A stretch of 64,000 nucleotides of DNA from Candidatus Gastranaerophilales bacterium (GCA_947589115.1 CANPZP010000001.1:56801-120800), one strand, 5' to 3'; shown: positions 53,850-63,868, numbered from the stretch's first letter. Notes: generated from the sequence alone by a model not told the origin. Numbers and translations are program-made.

Positions 53850-55705
53850 TCAATATCACCGGACTTAACTAAATATGATAAGTAATCTTTGACTGTTTGT
53901 TCAAAATCCTTTGATGAAAGTTTTGTATAATCGGTGTCCATATATGCTTCGCAAAGCCATTCGTCATTATATGACACACAATGTCTTGCTGAAATTCCTT
54001 GAACAATATCACGATTTCTATATAAAGTAAGCCATTTTTGTTTAATTTGATTCCATTTATTGTATGCATCTATTCTGCCAAGTTTTTTACGTTTAACAAA
54101 TCCATCATCTTTGCAATAACAAAAAAATGTTTCTTGTGAACTATTATGAGGAGTATGTGCTTCCCATACCATTACACATACATTAGTTCCTGTTGGGTAA
54201 AAAATATCGTCAGGCATACTAAAAACGGCTTTTAGTGTATGATTTTTCATTAAACGTTCTCTTGTTGTTTTAAATTTTGTGCCTATTGCACAACTCATAG
54301 GTACAACAACTACCCCTACCCCTCCGGGAACTAGAATATTTAATAAATGTTCGGTAAATTCAAGTTCTTCCTTATCTGTTTGAGAATATGGCGGATTGAT
54401 TAGACCTATATTTATATTCTTTTCTTTTAATTTTTTTGTTATTTCACTGTTAAAACAATCGCCTTTGAAAATATTAGATTTTCCATCTTTACGAATAATC
54501 ATATTTGCAATGGCGAGAGTATATAAGCCTTCATCAAATTCTACGCCATATAAACCGTTTAGTCTTATTTTTTCGATTTCTTTTGCATTGGCATTTTGAA
54601 ACATTTTACTCATTGCAGTAACTAAAAACGATGCAGACCCGCAGCATATATCAACAACTTTACTATTTTTATTGACACCGGCTAATTCGCACATAAATTC
54701 CGTTAAATGTTGAGGTGTTAATACAATACCAAGTCCGCTTCCATCTCCTCCGGAATATTTTATGAATTCATGATAAAATACCCCTAAAGCATCTATTGTA
54801 CTGTCTGCATAGTCCATCATAGGCTTAATTTTCATTTCCAATTGTTCTATATACCAAGTAATAGAATTTCTGTGTCCTAACGGAATATCTGCAAATTTAG
54901 TATTATCTTGCAATGTTTTAAAAACTTGTTTTATGTAATTTATTCTGTTACTTTTAATTTCACTGTTCTCAAGTACATTTTCAATGGCTGATTGTATGTT
55001 TTGAATAACTGTTTTATAAGATGTTAATGACGAATATGATTTACAAAAATCAGAATCATTTAAAGCAATAAGTATTCCTGCAATAAATATCGGTTTATGC
55101 CCTTCAATAACTTTTATTTCCCGTAAAGCATTATGCATCATTATTGCCGTATCTCTAATTTCATCAAGAGAATATGCTTTTTTTAGTTTATTTCCTTTTA
55201 TTAGCTCGATATAATTTAAAGGTTCAAGAATTATATCTCTTGCTTTAGTTAACTCAGTAAAAATATCTTGTTTTTTTTGCCAGTAAAAAGTGTTAACTTT
55301 GATATTATCTTTTTTTGTTCCGCTTATTGCTATAGCTATTACGTTATATTCTTCTTTTAGAAATTTAGCATAATATAATACTCCGTCTACTGCATAATTT
55401 TTAGGATGATTCATTTTAGGAGTTATATGTTGTGAAATAGCTTTTTTACATTCTACTACTATTATTGTTGAGGCATCATCATTAAAGGTGATGATATATT
55501 CCGGTTTACCTTTCCCACCTGAACATTGTTCATAATTATCTAATTCACATTCTTTTGGTTTTCCGCCCGCTTTTTTTAATAATTTATTTATTTTATCAAT
55601 TGATTCAACATCACCTTGAGGAAAAACAAATCCGAAATCTGTTTTCCCTATATTACATTTCATTTCTTGCAGGGTTATACTCTCTGTATATTGTTCTATT
55701 GTCAT
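53846..55705 (-). CDS. BcgI A-like fused endonuclease and N6-adenine methyltransferase
   Basis: A 619-residue protein. The N-terminal nuclease domain (about 20-150) has P68-E69 and E85-C86-K87 (KPEYII then VVECKK), a PD-(D/E)xK site. The methyltransferase part has the SAM loop VVDICCGSASFLV and the catalytic NPPYSQTD. It should cut DNA lacking the methyl mark and methylate its own sites, with the specificity protein read from the next gene. Size and order match the two-subunit type IIB enzyme BcgI (A about 637 residues), which cuts on both sides of its site. It begins without a clear ribosome site, 64 bases after gltX. Confidence 0.85.
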   Translation of the reverse strand: MTIEQYTESITLQEMKCNIGKTDFGFVFPQGDVESIDKINKLLKKAGGKPKECELDNYEQCSGGKGKPEYIITFNDDASTIIVVECKKAISQHITPKMNHPKNYAVDGVLYYAKFLKEEYNVIAIAISGTKKDNIKVNTFYWQKKQDIFTELTKARDIILEPLNYIELIKGNKLKKAYSLDEIRDTAIMMHNALREIKVIEGHKPIFIAGILIALNDSDFCKSYSSLTSYKTVIQNIQSAIENVLENSEIKSNRINYIKQVFKTLQDNTKFADIPLGHRNSITWYIEQLEMKIKPMMDYADSTIDALGVFYHEFIKYSGGDGSGLGIVLTPQHLTEFMCELAGVNKNSKVVDICCGSASFLVTAMSKMFQNANAKEIEKIRLNGLYGVEFDEGLYTLAIANMIIRKDGKSNIFKGDCFNSEITKKLKEKNINIGLINPPYSQTDKEELEFTEHLLNILVPGGVGVVVVPMSCAIGTKFKTTRERLMKNHTLKAVFSMPDDIFYPTGTNVCVMVWEAHTPHNSSQETFFCYCKDDGFVKRKKLGRIDAYNKWNQIKQKWLTLYRNRDIVQGISARHCVSYNDEWLCEAYMDTDYTKLSSKDFEQTVKDYLSYLVKSGDIE

Positions 55706-55769
55706 TTATAATTCATCAAATAAGCTATAGCAATTATAATTATAATTTTGATTTATTAATATAGGCAAA

Positions 55770-57245
55770 TTATTTACAATTTATAGCTTTTTGAATACGA
55801 TATTTAACTTTCTCTTTTCCGAGTACTTCAAGGATAACACCCATATCGGCGCCGTGTGTTCTGCCTGTTAGGGCAGCTCTTACTGTCCACATTGTTTCTT
55901 TCGGTTTTATTCCGAAATTTTCTTTGAAGTATGTTCTGAATTCAGCTAATTGTTCATGCAATTTTTCTTCATTATTAAAGTCATAACTGTCTAATTGAGA
56001 GTCAAAATATTTTAAAATATTTTGAGCCTGCTCGGTATCGATATTTTTTTCTTTAACCCCTTCTTCAAACTCAATATCTTTACCGAAGAAATATGCTACA
56101 TCATTAGTTAAATCGGAAAGAACGGTAATCGGTTCTCTTGTTGATTCAATAACTTTTTCAAGTTGAGCTTGTGTTAATTCCGTTAAGTCATACTTATTTA
56201 AAAACGGTTTTGCTAATTGAGTAAGTTCTTTTATATCCATTTTTTTAATATATTGACCGTTCATCCAATTAAGTTTGTCATATTCAAAAATGGAATTAGA
56301 AGAAGAAACTTCATTAATTCTGAAATCCTGAGCAATTTCGTCAAGTGACTTAATTTCCTGTCCGTCAGAAGGCGACCAGCCCAATAAAGCAACGAAGTTA
56401 ATTAAAGCTTCGGTCAAATATCCTTTTTCTACAAATTCGGAAACAGCAGTAGCACCGTGACGTTTTGAAAGTTTACTTCTGTCAGGAGCAAGAATCATTC
56501 CCAGATGTCCGAATTTGGGAACTTCCGCACCAAGAGCTTCATAAATTAATATTTGCTTAAACGTATTTGAAATGTGGTCTTCTCCTCTTATAATATGGGA
56601 AATTTTCATAAGCATATCGTCAATAACAACGGCAAAGTTATACGTAGGAGTACCGTTAGATTTCATAATTACAAAGTCGCCGATTAAACTTGTATCTTGA
56701 TGAAGATCTCCTTTTACCAAATCATCAAAATGGATTACCGGATTATTATGAAATGCCTTTTGCGCTTTTTCTATTGAAAAACGAATGGCAGGTTTTCTGC
56801 CTTCTGCTCTCAATTTTGCTTTTTCTTCCTCAGTTAGGTTTTGGCATTTTTTAGAATAAACATATGCTTTTTTATTTTTTGTTGCTTCTTCTTTTTCTGC
56901 TTCAAGTTCTTCCGGAGTACAAAAACATTCATATGCAAATCCCTTATCTAAAAGCATTTGTGCATATTTAGGATATATATCAAATCTTTCTGATTGAGTA
57001 TAAGGCCCGTATTCACCACCTACATCAGGTCCTTCATCCCAGTTTAATCCTAATGCTTTTAAACTGTCAAAAATATTATCTATATATTCCTGACTCGTTC
57101 TTTCGGCATCGGTATCTTCTATTCTTAAAACGTATTTACCGTTATTTTTTTTGGCAAATAAATAGTTAAATAAAGCTGTTCTGGCTGTTCCTATATGTAA
57201 ATTTCCGCTTGGTGACGGTGCTATTCTTACCCTTATTTCTTCCAT
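55770..57245 (-). CDS. gltX: Glutamyl-tRNA synthetase
   Basis: A 491-residue class I synthetase. The HIGH-type motif is PSGNLHIGTARTALF near residue 11, the KMSKS-type motif is SKLSKRHGA near 255, and the C-terminal helical anticodon-binding domain follows. It charges tRNA-Glu, and in organisms without GlnRS also tRNA-Gln. GGAG lies 9 bases before the ATG. It is followed by the restriction-modification genes. Length and motifs are ordinary. Confidence 0.96.
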   Translation of the reverse strand: MEEIRVRIAPSPSGNLHIGTARTALFNYLFAKKNNGKYVLRIEDTDAERTSQEYIDNIFDSLKALGLNWDEGPDVGGEYGPYTQSERFDIYPKYAQMLLDKGFAYECFCTPEELEAEKEEATKNKKAYVYSKKCQNLTEEEKAKLRAEGRKPAIRFSIEKAQKAFHNNPVIHFDDLVKGDLHQDTSLIGDFVIMKSNGTPTYNFAVVIDDMLMKISHIIRGEDHISNTFKQILIYEALGAEVPKFGHLGMILAPDRSKLSKRHGATAVSEFVEKGYLTEALINFVALLGWSPSDGQEIKSLDEIAQDFRINEVSSSNSIFEYDKLNWMNGQYIKKMDIKELTQLAKPFLNKYDLTELTQAQLEKVIESTREPITVLSDLTNDVAYFFGKDIEFEEGVKEKNIDTEQAQNILKYFDSQLDSYDFNNEEKLHEQLAEFRTYFKENFGIKPKETMWTVRAALTGRTHGADMGVILEVLGKEKVKYRIQKAINCK

Positions 57246-57334
57246 ATTTTTTCTCCGGTTTTCTGCTTATATTTTAAATTCTATAATAAAAATAACTTTC
57301 TGAATAATATTTCTTAAAAATTACTTATTTTATA

Positions 57335-57368
57335 TTGAAGTTTTTTAAAAAATATGCTACAATTGTAG
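57335..57368 (+). promoter_or_regulatory. Promoter of the phosphodiester glycosidase gene, overlapping a 12-bp palindrome
   Basis: TTGAAG (57335-57340) and TACAAT (57358-57363) are spaced by 17 bases, 23 bases before the ATG. The -10 box sits inside the perfect palindrome CTACAATTGTAG (57357-57368), which could be an operator for a repressor. Confidence 0.65.
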
Positions 57369-57385
57369 TATAAGGAATATAAATC

Positions 57386-58621
57386 ATGTATGCACTTGCC
57401 CGACAGAATAATTTTTATTCCGGGAAAACAGCTTACAAACTTAGTATAATAATAACGGCGGCAGTTGTTTTCTACTCTCTGGGTATGCCTCTTGAGGGTG
57501 CAGGTCAAACGGTCGGATTAATTAAAGGTTATATTCAAGAAAATACTATATTAAAAGAGCATTCGAATGCTCTTTTTTTACGGGAAAATTGGATGAAAGA
57601 ATTAAACGAAAAATATAAGGGATATAAAATTAATAAGCTTGCTGACGGTGTTATTTATGTCGGAATAACAAAGAATATTAATTCGCACAGAGTTAAGATT
57701 AACGTAGCGGAGGTTAATACACAAGCGAATAATAATTTAGAGGTTATTCCGATAAGTGCTTCAAAAGATAAAATTCATTCCCGTTCAGCCATTAATAAGA
57801 TGATAAAGGGAACAAATACCATAATAGCCGTTAACGGAACGTATTTTAAACCTAATACGGGAACTCCTTTAGGTACATTGGTTATAAATAATGAAATAAT
57901 ATCTGGGCCGATATATGACAGAGCGGCATTCGGGATAGGTAAAAACGGATATAAAACGGCAAGACTGGGGTTTGTGGGGCATATATCACGTGGTGATAAA
58001 AAAATTGAGATAAACAATATCAATCAAGCAAGGATGTTATTTTCAGATGTAATAATTTATACGAATAAGTGGGGAGCAAAATCTCCCGTAACAAAACCCG
58101 GAAGTAAGCATTTAGCTGTAAAAAACGGAAAAATTATTGCCGATTCTGATTTTCCGTTAATTATTCCCGAAAACGGATATGTTATTACGGGACCTAAAAC
58201 AAAACTCACGGATTTATCATCGGGAGATAATATTAAAACGGAATACAGACTGAATCCCGAGTGGGAGGATGTGAACCATATTATCAGCGGCGGCCCTTAC
58301 CTTTTAAAAAAAGGTGAAATATATACGGATACTAAGGAAGAAAGATTATTGCCCATAGCGGGAAGAAACCCGAGAACTGCTATCGGGTATACAAAAGATA
58401 ACGTACTAATATTAGTAACTGTTGACGGAAGAAAAGAAGGAAGCTCCGGTGTTACCATAAGTGAGTTGGCAAAAATTATGAAGGATTTAGACTGTTATGA
58501 AGCAATAAATCTGGACGGAGGCAGTTCAACCGTAATGTATGCGGCAGGGAATATTTATAAAGGGACTGCTTCAGGATATGTTGTTCCCGTAAGTAATGCA
58601 CTTACCGTAAGAACAATTTAA
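57386..58621 (+). CDS. Phosphodiester glycosidase (NAGPA) family protein
   Basis: A 411-residue exported or anchored protein. A hydrophobic segment near residues 20-36 follows a short basic N-terminus and is a signal anchor. The NAGPA domain covers about 100-411, with IAVNGTYFKPNTGTPLG, PISISGGPYLL-type HIISGGPYLLKKG, GRNPRTAIGYTKDN and the signature INLDGGSSTVMYAAGN. The human family member removes GlcNAc from phosphodiesters; bacterial members are thought to act on cell-surface phosphodiester sugars. The ribosome site AAGGAAT lies 7 bases before the ATG. It ends next to the convergent Ski2-type helicase with no spacer. Confidence 0.88.
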   Translation: MYALARQNNFYSGKTAYKLSIIITAAVVFYSLGMPLEGAGQTVGLIKGYIQENTILKEHSNALFLRENWMKELNEKYKGYKINKLADGVIYVGITKNINSHRVKINVAEVNTQANNNLEVIPISASKDKIHSRSAINKMIKGTNTIIAVNGTYFKPNTGTPLGTLVINNEIISGPIYDRAAFGIGKNGYKTARLGFVGHISRGDKKIEINNINQARMLFSDVIIYTNKWGAKSPVTKPGSKHLAVKNGKIIADSDFPLIIPENGYVITGPKTKLTDLSSGDNIKTEYRLNPEWEDVNHIISGGPYLLKKGEIYTDTKEERLLPIAGRNPRTAIGYTKDNVLILVTVDGRKEGSSGVTISELAKIMKDLDCYEAINLDGGSSTVMYAAGNIYKGTASGYVVPVSNALTVRTI

Positions 58622-61558
58622 TTATAAATGTATAGGTTCTTTAATAATTAGTTCTTTTGCCTGAATGGAAGTATTAAGCAGTTGTTCGTAATATTCTTTT
58701 TCATCGGGAGTTTGTGCCATATTTTTTGCAATAATAGCTATTTCTTTTATCTGACCTAATAAATCTGCGGTTTGCATTATTTTTCTGTAGATACTGCCTT
58801 CATCAAGTTTAAATTCGCCGCTTTTTACAATGGCTTTCCAATTACTTAAGCCGTCAGGGTTGATTTTATTTAACATTGCCCAATTGTACAGTAAGTTTGC
58901 AGAATCCGTTTCATATTTAACAATTTCATTTTTTAAGCCGGCATCTTGTTCTGTTTTATTAATTTCTATTGTATTTTTTATAAATCCGTCAGCTGTTTTT
59001 ATAAATTTCTTTTTATCGGAGGTTAATACTTGTGAAAAATCGTTATTATTTGTCCATTCTTCTATTGCTTTAAGAGCGCTCAATCCTGAAACTAATTGGT
59101 TTTTTGTTTGTGATTTTTCATATAAGTCGGATAATTTTGCATACTGTTCCAGACTTGATTTATAATCATATTTACGGGTGAAAGTATAATTTTCATTAAG
59201 CAGCCTGAATATTTCATCATCAAGTTTTTTAATTATTTGTATTTGTCTTAATTCTTCAGAAAGTTTATTTACCTGTGTTTTATATTTTTTTCTTGATTTT
59301 TTGGACGGAGAATTAATTTTTTCTTCTAATTGGTTTATTTTATTTGTTAAATCCATAATTTTCCCGTCAATATTAGTTGATTTTTTGTAGTTTTCAATAT
59401 AGTCGAAAGTTTTTTGTAATACGGCAGACGGAATTGTATCTCCGTTTTCTGTTGCGGTATTTATTTCTTGTAAAGTCATATCCTGATTGGAATTAATTTT
59501 CTCTGTTTTTTTAATTATTAAATCGAGCCTGTTCATTTTGGATTTTACATCGAATTTGTCAATAACAGGGGCATCTATTGAGTTTGCAAACTCAATCATT
59601 TCTTCTAAACTGTTAAAGTCCTCAAATGTTTTGCCGTATTTTTTAAGGTTGTGTATAACGGAATTTTTCAAATTATCATATACGGTTAATAAATAATCTT
59701 CCGTACCTGTGAAAACATTATCAGGTGATATATCAAGAATTGCATCTTCATTTTTAGCTGCGGGATTTGCCATAAAACCTGCCACAGAAGCTAAATTTTC
59801 CGGTGTAATACCTTTAAAGCTTCCGTTTGCTATGGCTTCAATTATATTTAAATTGTCGTATCCTTTAAGCTCTGACGACATCAGTCCTTTAATTGAAGGT
59901 GTAATATTATTATCTTGCTTTTTAATAAATCCTCTTTGAAGCATAACTTGTTTTCTTTTTGAAGTTAAATCCTGTAATTCATTTAATCTTTTTGATTTTT
60001 CCTGAGGATTTGCATTAACATAAAATGAGCGGTTAAATATATCTTTTAAGTAATTATCATTTGGATTATAAGCATAATACATGGATAAGAAGGAGTAATC
60101 GGGATTAAATTTACTTCTTATAGGATTACAAGGCGCTTGAGTTAATCTGGCAAATTCGGTTTCGGAATTTTTATCGGAAGATAAGGTATAAACGTAACCT
60201 ATGTTATCAATACCTCTTCTGCCTGCTCTGCCTGACATTTGTTTAAATTCATTGGGAGTTAATACTCTTAAATTTCCGCCAAGATTATTATTATTTGATG
60301 AACCCGGTTTATAAGGTCTTGATATTAAGACGGTTTTTGCAGGCATGTTTATTCCGGCTGCAAGTGTTTCGGTTGCTAATACAACTTTTAATAATTTTTT
60401 TTGAAACAGTTCTTCTATTAATTCTTTTTGTTCGGGAATTATTCCTGCATTGTGGATTGCATAGCCTTTTTCTAATGCCTCCATATTAATATCGTCGCCT
60501 AAATATCCTTTTTCATTGTATTTATTGATTATTTCATTAATTTCGTCTTTTTCTTCTTTAGTGGTTAAATCTTTGCCTTCTATTGCCAAATATTCCAAAA
60601 TATCTCTTGAAAATCTTTTACTGAATACAAAAATTATTGCAGGTAAAGCGTTTGCATTATTTATTTTATTAATTGCTTTTTTATAATCGCCTAATTGAGG
60701 TCTTTCTGCACGTTTAGATTCGTACTTGCTTCCTTTTTTTAACGACTGTCTGATTTTTCTGTCTTCCTCGGCATAAGATTGTGTATTAATAGTGTTATAT
60801 TCTAAAGGAACATATCTTTTACTTTCCGGCAGACTAACCAATTTTGTTTGTTTATCTTTAATGGAATCTATCCAGTTTAATACGGAAGGTGCATTTCCTA
60901 TTGTTGCACTTAAGGCAAGGATTTGAGTATCTTGAGGAGAGTACATAATTGCTTCTTCCCAAACAGTACCTCTGTCATCGTCATCCATATAGTGCAATTC
61001 GTCGAATATTACGGTTGAAACGTTATCTAATAAAGGATTTTTATTTTCTTCGAACATGTTTTTTAATAACATATTCCTGTAAACTTCGGTTGTCATAATT
61101 AAAACGGGTGCTTCGGGATTAACCTTCCTGTCACCTGTTATAATACCGTCTTGACCGTCAAAATTCTTACAAAATTCATTAAATTTTTGATTGCTTAATG
61201 CTTTTAAAGGTGCGGTATAAATAGTTTTTTTACCGTCTTGTAAGTTTTTTGATGCTGCATAATTTGCAATAGCGGTCTTTCCTGTTCCCGTAGGAGCTTC
61301 TACTATTACATTTTTTCCTTCATATATTCCTTTTGCCGATTCTAATTGGAACTCATCTGGTACACAATCGGGAGGAAGCTTAAAATAATTATCTTTTACT
61401 GTTTGATTAAAATCTTTTGATTTAAATGATACTAAATCTTTTCCTAAAAATACGTTTGACAGTGCAGTTTGATTAATATTTGTTGTATATAATGCTTTAT
61501 TACGGCTGGGTATATTATTAAATCTTAATTCCTTATGTGAAACAGGTAATATTTTCAT
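58622..61558 (-). CDS. Ski2-like DEAD/DEAH RNA helicase (cyanobacterial type)
   Basis: A 978-residue helicase of the Ski2/Mtr4 group. Walker A APTGTGKT lies near residues 88-95, the DELH box in VIFDELHYMDDDDRG, and the helicase C-terminal motif QMSGRAGRRG is present. The C-terminal 350 residues are mainly coiled coil with no RNA-binding domain that I recognise. Proteins of this kind occur in cyanobacteria and probably take part in RNA turnover. The start is the ATG at 61558, with TGAGGA 8 bases before it; the frame is open 21 codons further upstream without a good ribosome site. The N-terminus contains LVSFKSKD, the recurrent F patch. Confidence 0.87.
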   Translation of the reverse strand: MKILPVSHKELRFNNIPSRNKALYTTNINQTALSNVFLGKDLVSFKSKDFNQTVKDNYFKLPPDCVPDEFQLESAKGIYEGKNVIVEAPTGTGKTAIANYAASKNLQDGKKTIYTAPLKALSNQKFNEFCKNFDGQDGIITGDRKVNPEAPVLIMTTEVYRNMLLKNMFEENKNPLLDNVSTVIFDELHYMDDDDRGTVWEEAIMYSPQDTQILALSATIGNAPSVLNWIDSIKDKQTKLVSLPESKRYVPLEYNTINTQSYAEEDRKIRQSLKKGSKYESKRAERPQLGDYKKAINKINNANALPAIIFVFSKRFSRDILEYLAIEGKDLTTKEEKDEINEIINKYNEKGYLGDDINMEALEKGYAIHNAGIIPEQKELIEELFQKKLLKVVLATETLAAGINMPAKTVLISRPYKPGSSNNNNLGGNLRVLTPNEFKQMSGRAGRRGIDNIGYVYTLSSDKNSETEFARLTQAPCNPIRSKFNPDYSFLSMYYAYNPNDNYLKDIFNRSFYVNANPQEKSKRLNELQDLTSKRKQVMLQRGFIKKQDNNITPSIKGLMSSELKGYDNLNIIEAIANGSFKGITPENLASVAGFMANPAAKNEDAILDISPDNVFTGTEDYLLTVYDNLKNSVIHNLKKYGKTFEDFNSLEEMIEFANSIDAPVIDKFDVKSKMNRLDLIIKKTEKINSNQDMTLQEINTATENGDTIPSAVLQKTFDYIENYKKSTNIDGKIMDLTNKINQLEEKINSPSKKSRKKYKTQVNKLSEELRQIQIIKKLDDEIFRLLNENYTFTRKYDYKSSLEQYAKLSDLYEKSQTKNQLVSGLSALKAIEEWTNNNDFSQVLTSDKKKFIKTADGFIKNTIEINKTEQDAGLKNEIVKYETDSANLLYNWAMLNKINPDGLSNWKAIVKSGEFKLDEGSIYRKIMQTADLLGQIKEIAIIAKNMAQTPDEKEYYEQLLNTSIQAKELIIKEPIHL

Positions 61559-61717
61559 GTAAAATTCCTCAGCAAAAATATCTGGTTGCTTAAAACCTAA
61601 ATAAATATTTTTTTTACACATTAATAAAAATTTGTTAATATATTTTTACATAGAATCTGTTTAGGAGTAAAAATTATTTTCGGCTTAAAACAAAAAGAAA
61701 CTCAATATAAAATTAAG

Positions 61718-62557
61718 ATGTACTATGACAGAAAAAAACCCTTAACCAAAAAAAATGTTATGGAATTTTTAAAGTCCTTGGGAATTGAAGTTAATAACAA
61801 TAATAAAGCAAGGGGAAATCAAGGGATTTATCTTAAAGACAGGATTGATATATCAAAAAATATAAAAGATGATAAGGCAATAGACACATTAGTGCATGAA
61901 TTTGCCCACCATATTCAATATAAAATTGATAAGGATTTTCTGAAAAACGGCGGTTCATTAGAAACACTTTTTAATACATCTGACATAAAAAATATAAAAA
62001 CCGAATTAATAAAAGTTACCGAATATATTAATAATGATTCGGGATTAAATACTTTTATAACTGCCAAAAAAGATATTTCAAAAACAATAAAGAGTATGCA
62101 GAATGCCATAAAAAGGGAGTATCCCGATTTTTTGCGCTCTAAAACTTTTACCGAATTTGAAAAGTATATTAAAAATTCTGATGCTAAATACTTGGTAAAA
62201 TATGATGTTATAAAAATATATCATGGGTTCTTTTTTAAAAAAGTTAAAATATTGAACATAAAAAATCTGGAAAAAGATTTTCCTGATATGCCAAAAGCCT
62301 TTCAAATATATATAAAACAATGTTCTTTGAAAAGGAAACAGGCTAAAATTTCAAGAAGAATAAATAAATTAAATAAATACTATAATAAAACACCTGAATT
62401 GTTTGCAAGGTTCGTGCAAGGATATTTCAGGAATCCTGAAACCGTATCCGAAATAGCACCCGAAACAACAAAATTGTTTGTAAAATTGCTAAATGACGGG
62501 CATTATAAAGAATTAAAAGACTTTTTTGATATATTTTGGAACGGAACTCCGGCTTAA
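61718..62557 (+). CDS. HExxH putative zinc metallopeptidase, unknown role
   Basis: A protein of 279 residues from the ATG at 61718. The zinc motif HEFAH lies at 60-64 (VHEFAHHIQYK), and Glu 227 in KTPELFARF is a plausible third ligand, the pattern of many gluzincin-like peptidases. The rest is Lys-rich and helical. The ATG has no ribosome site. A strong AGGAG at 61663-61667 lies five bases before an in-frame ATT at 61673, which would add 15 residues (MIFGLKQKETQYKIK), so the real start may be the rare ATT. It is divergent from the Ski2-type helicase and ends one base from convergent fabF. Confidence 0.6.
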   Translation: MYYDRKKPLTKKNVMEFLKSLGIEVNNNNKARGNQGIYLKDRIDISKNIKDDKAIDTLVHEFAHHIQYKIDKDFLKNGGSLETLFNTSDIKNIKTELIKVTEYINNDSGLNTFITAKKDISKTIKSMQNAIKREYPDFLRSKTFTEFEKYIKNSDAKYLVKYDVIKIYHGFFFKKVKILNIKNLEKDFPDMPKAFQIYIKQCSLKRKQAKISRRINKLNKYYNKTPELFARFVQGYFRNPETVSEIAPETTKLFVKLLNDGHYKELKDFFDIFWNGTPA

Positions 62558-62558
62558 A

Positions 62559-63806
62559 TTAATGTTTTTCGAATAATAAAACCGCATTGTGTCCGCCAAA
62601 CCCGAAGGAGTTAGAAACGGCAATATTAACTTGTTTTTTCTTAGCTTTATTCGGTACATAATCAAGGTCTGCGACCTCAGGGTCAGGATTAACAAGGTTT
62701 ATTGTCGGGGGAATAATACCTTCTACGATTGTTTTTACAGCAACAATAGCTTCTGTGCTGCCTGCAGCTCCTAACATATGACCTGTCATAGATTTAGTTG
62801 AACTTACACACAAATTTGTATTCGCCGACCTTTCGCCAAAAATTCTTGCAACTGTCTTAGATTCAGCTAAATCGCCCAAATGAGTGCTTGTTCCGTGCAT
62901 GTTAATATAATCAACATCTTTAGGATTTTTTTGCGCTTCTTTTAAACAATTACGAATAGCGAGTTCGGCACCTCTTCCTTCGGGGTCGGGAGCAACCATA
63001 TCATAAGCATCAGAACTTTGACCGTATCCTGTTAATTCGGCATATATTTTAGCACCTCTGTTTAATGCGTGTTCTCTTTCTTCTAATATTAAAACCGCTC
63101 CGCCTTCTGATAAAACAAAACCGTCCCTTTCTTTATCATATGGTCTTGACACTTCTTCAGGCGGTCTGTTACTTTTTGAAAGTGTTCTTGCACTGGTGAA
63201 TGCACCTATACCGAAATCACAAACACTTGATTCCGCTCCGCCCGCAACCATTATATCGGCATCACCGTATTGTATTGTTCTGAATGAATCTCCTACTGAA
63301 TGTGCGCCTGTTGCACAAGCTGATAAAACCGCTTTGCTCGGACCTCTTAACCCAAATCTGATTGAAACCTTACCTGATGCCATATTAGCTATCATCATAG
63401 GAACGGTAAAAGGTGAACATTTATGGAACCCTCGGCTCATCATTTCCTTATAGCCCGTTGTTACCACAACCAATCCGCCTGCCGCTGTTGAAACAATTGT
63501 ACCTATTCTGGTTAAATCTTCTTTTTCTAAATCCAATTTAGAATCTTTTATAGCTTCGGTAGAAGCAATTAACGCATAAATAATACTTTTATCAAGCCTT
63601 TTTGCTTCTTTAATATCTAAATATGATTCAATATCAATATCCGGAGGAACTTGACCTGCTACTTTGACTAAGTGTTTGTCTTTGTCCAGATTATGTTCTT
63701 TAATCCCGCTTTTTCCGCTTATTAAATTTTCCCATAGCTTATCGACTCCAATGCCGTAAGGGGTCACACATCCCATCCCTGTTACAACTACTCGTCTTTT
63801 TGACAT
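62559..63806 (-). CDS. fabF: Beta-ketoacyl-ACP synthase II
   Basis: A 415-residue condensing enzyme for fatty-acid elongation. The nucleophile is in LSACATGAHSVGD, the first active His in NMHGTSTHLGD and the second in KSMTGHMLGAAGS, giving the Cys-His-His triad. The C-terminus ends NSFGFGGHNAVLLFEKH. It joins malonyl-ACP to acyl-ACP. GGAGG lies 4 bases before the ATG, and a good promoter lies at 63869-63897, so it begins its own transcript. No acpP was seen directly upstream. Confidence 0.96.
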   Translation of the reverse strand: MSKRRVVVTGMGCVTPYGIGVDKLWENLISGKSGIKEHNLDKDKHLVKVAGQVPPDIDIESYLDIKEAKRLDKSIIYALIASTEAIKDSKLDLEKEDLTRIGTIVSTAAGGLVVVTTGYKEMMSRGFHKCSPFTVPMMIANMASGKVSIRFGLRGPSKAVLSACATGAHSVGDSFRTIQYGDADIMVAGGAESSVCDFGIGAFTSARTLSKSNRPPEEVSRPYDKERDGFVLSEGGAVLILEEREHALNRGAKIYAELTGYGQSSDAYDMVAPDPEGRGAELAIRNCLKEAQKNPKDVDYINMHGTSTHLGDLAESKTVARIFGERSANTNLCVSSTKSMTGHMLGAAGSTEAIVAVKTIVEGIIPPTINLVNPDPEVADLDYVPNKAKKKQVNIAVSNSFGFGGHNAVLLFEKH

Positions 63807-63868
63807 CTTTCCTCCAAAAACAAAATATTGCCAATTTTGTTTTGTAACTATCCTAATTCCTATACGAA

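Noticed and set aside
49584..55705. Complete type I restriction system (HsdR, HsdM, HsdS)
   Set aside because: No HsdR-type SF2 translocase is present; the nuclease is fused to the methylase, which fits a BcgI-like type IIB pair better. The helicase is SF1B.
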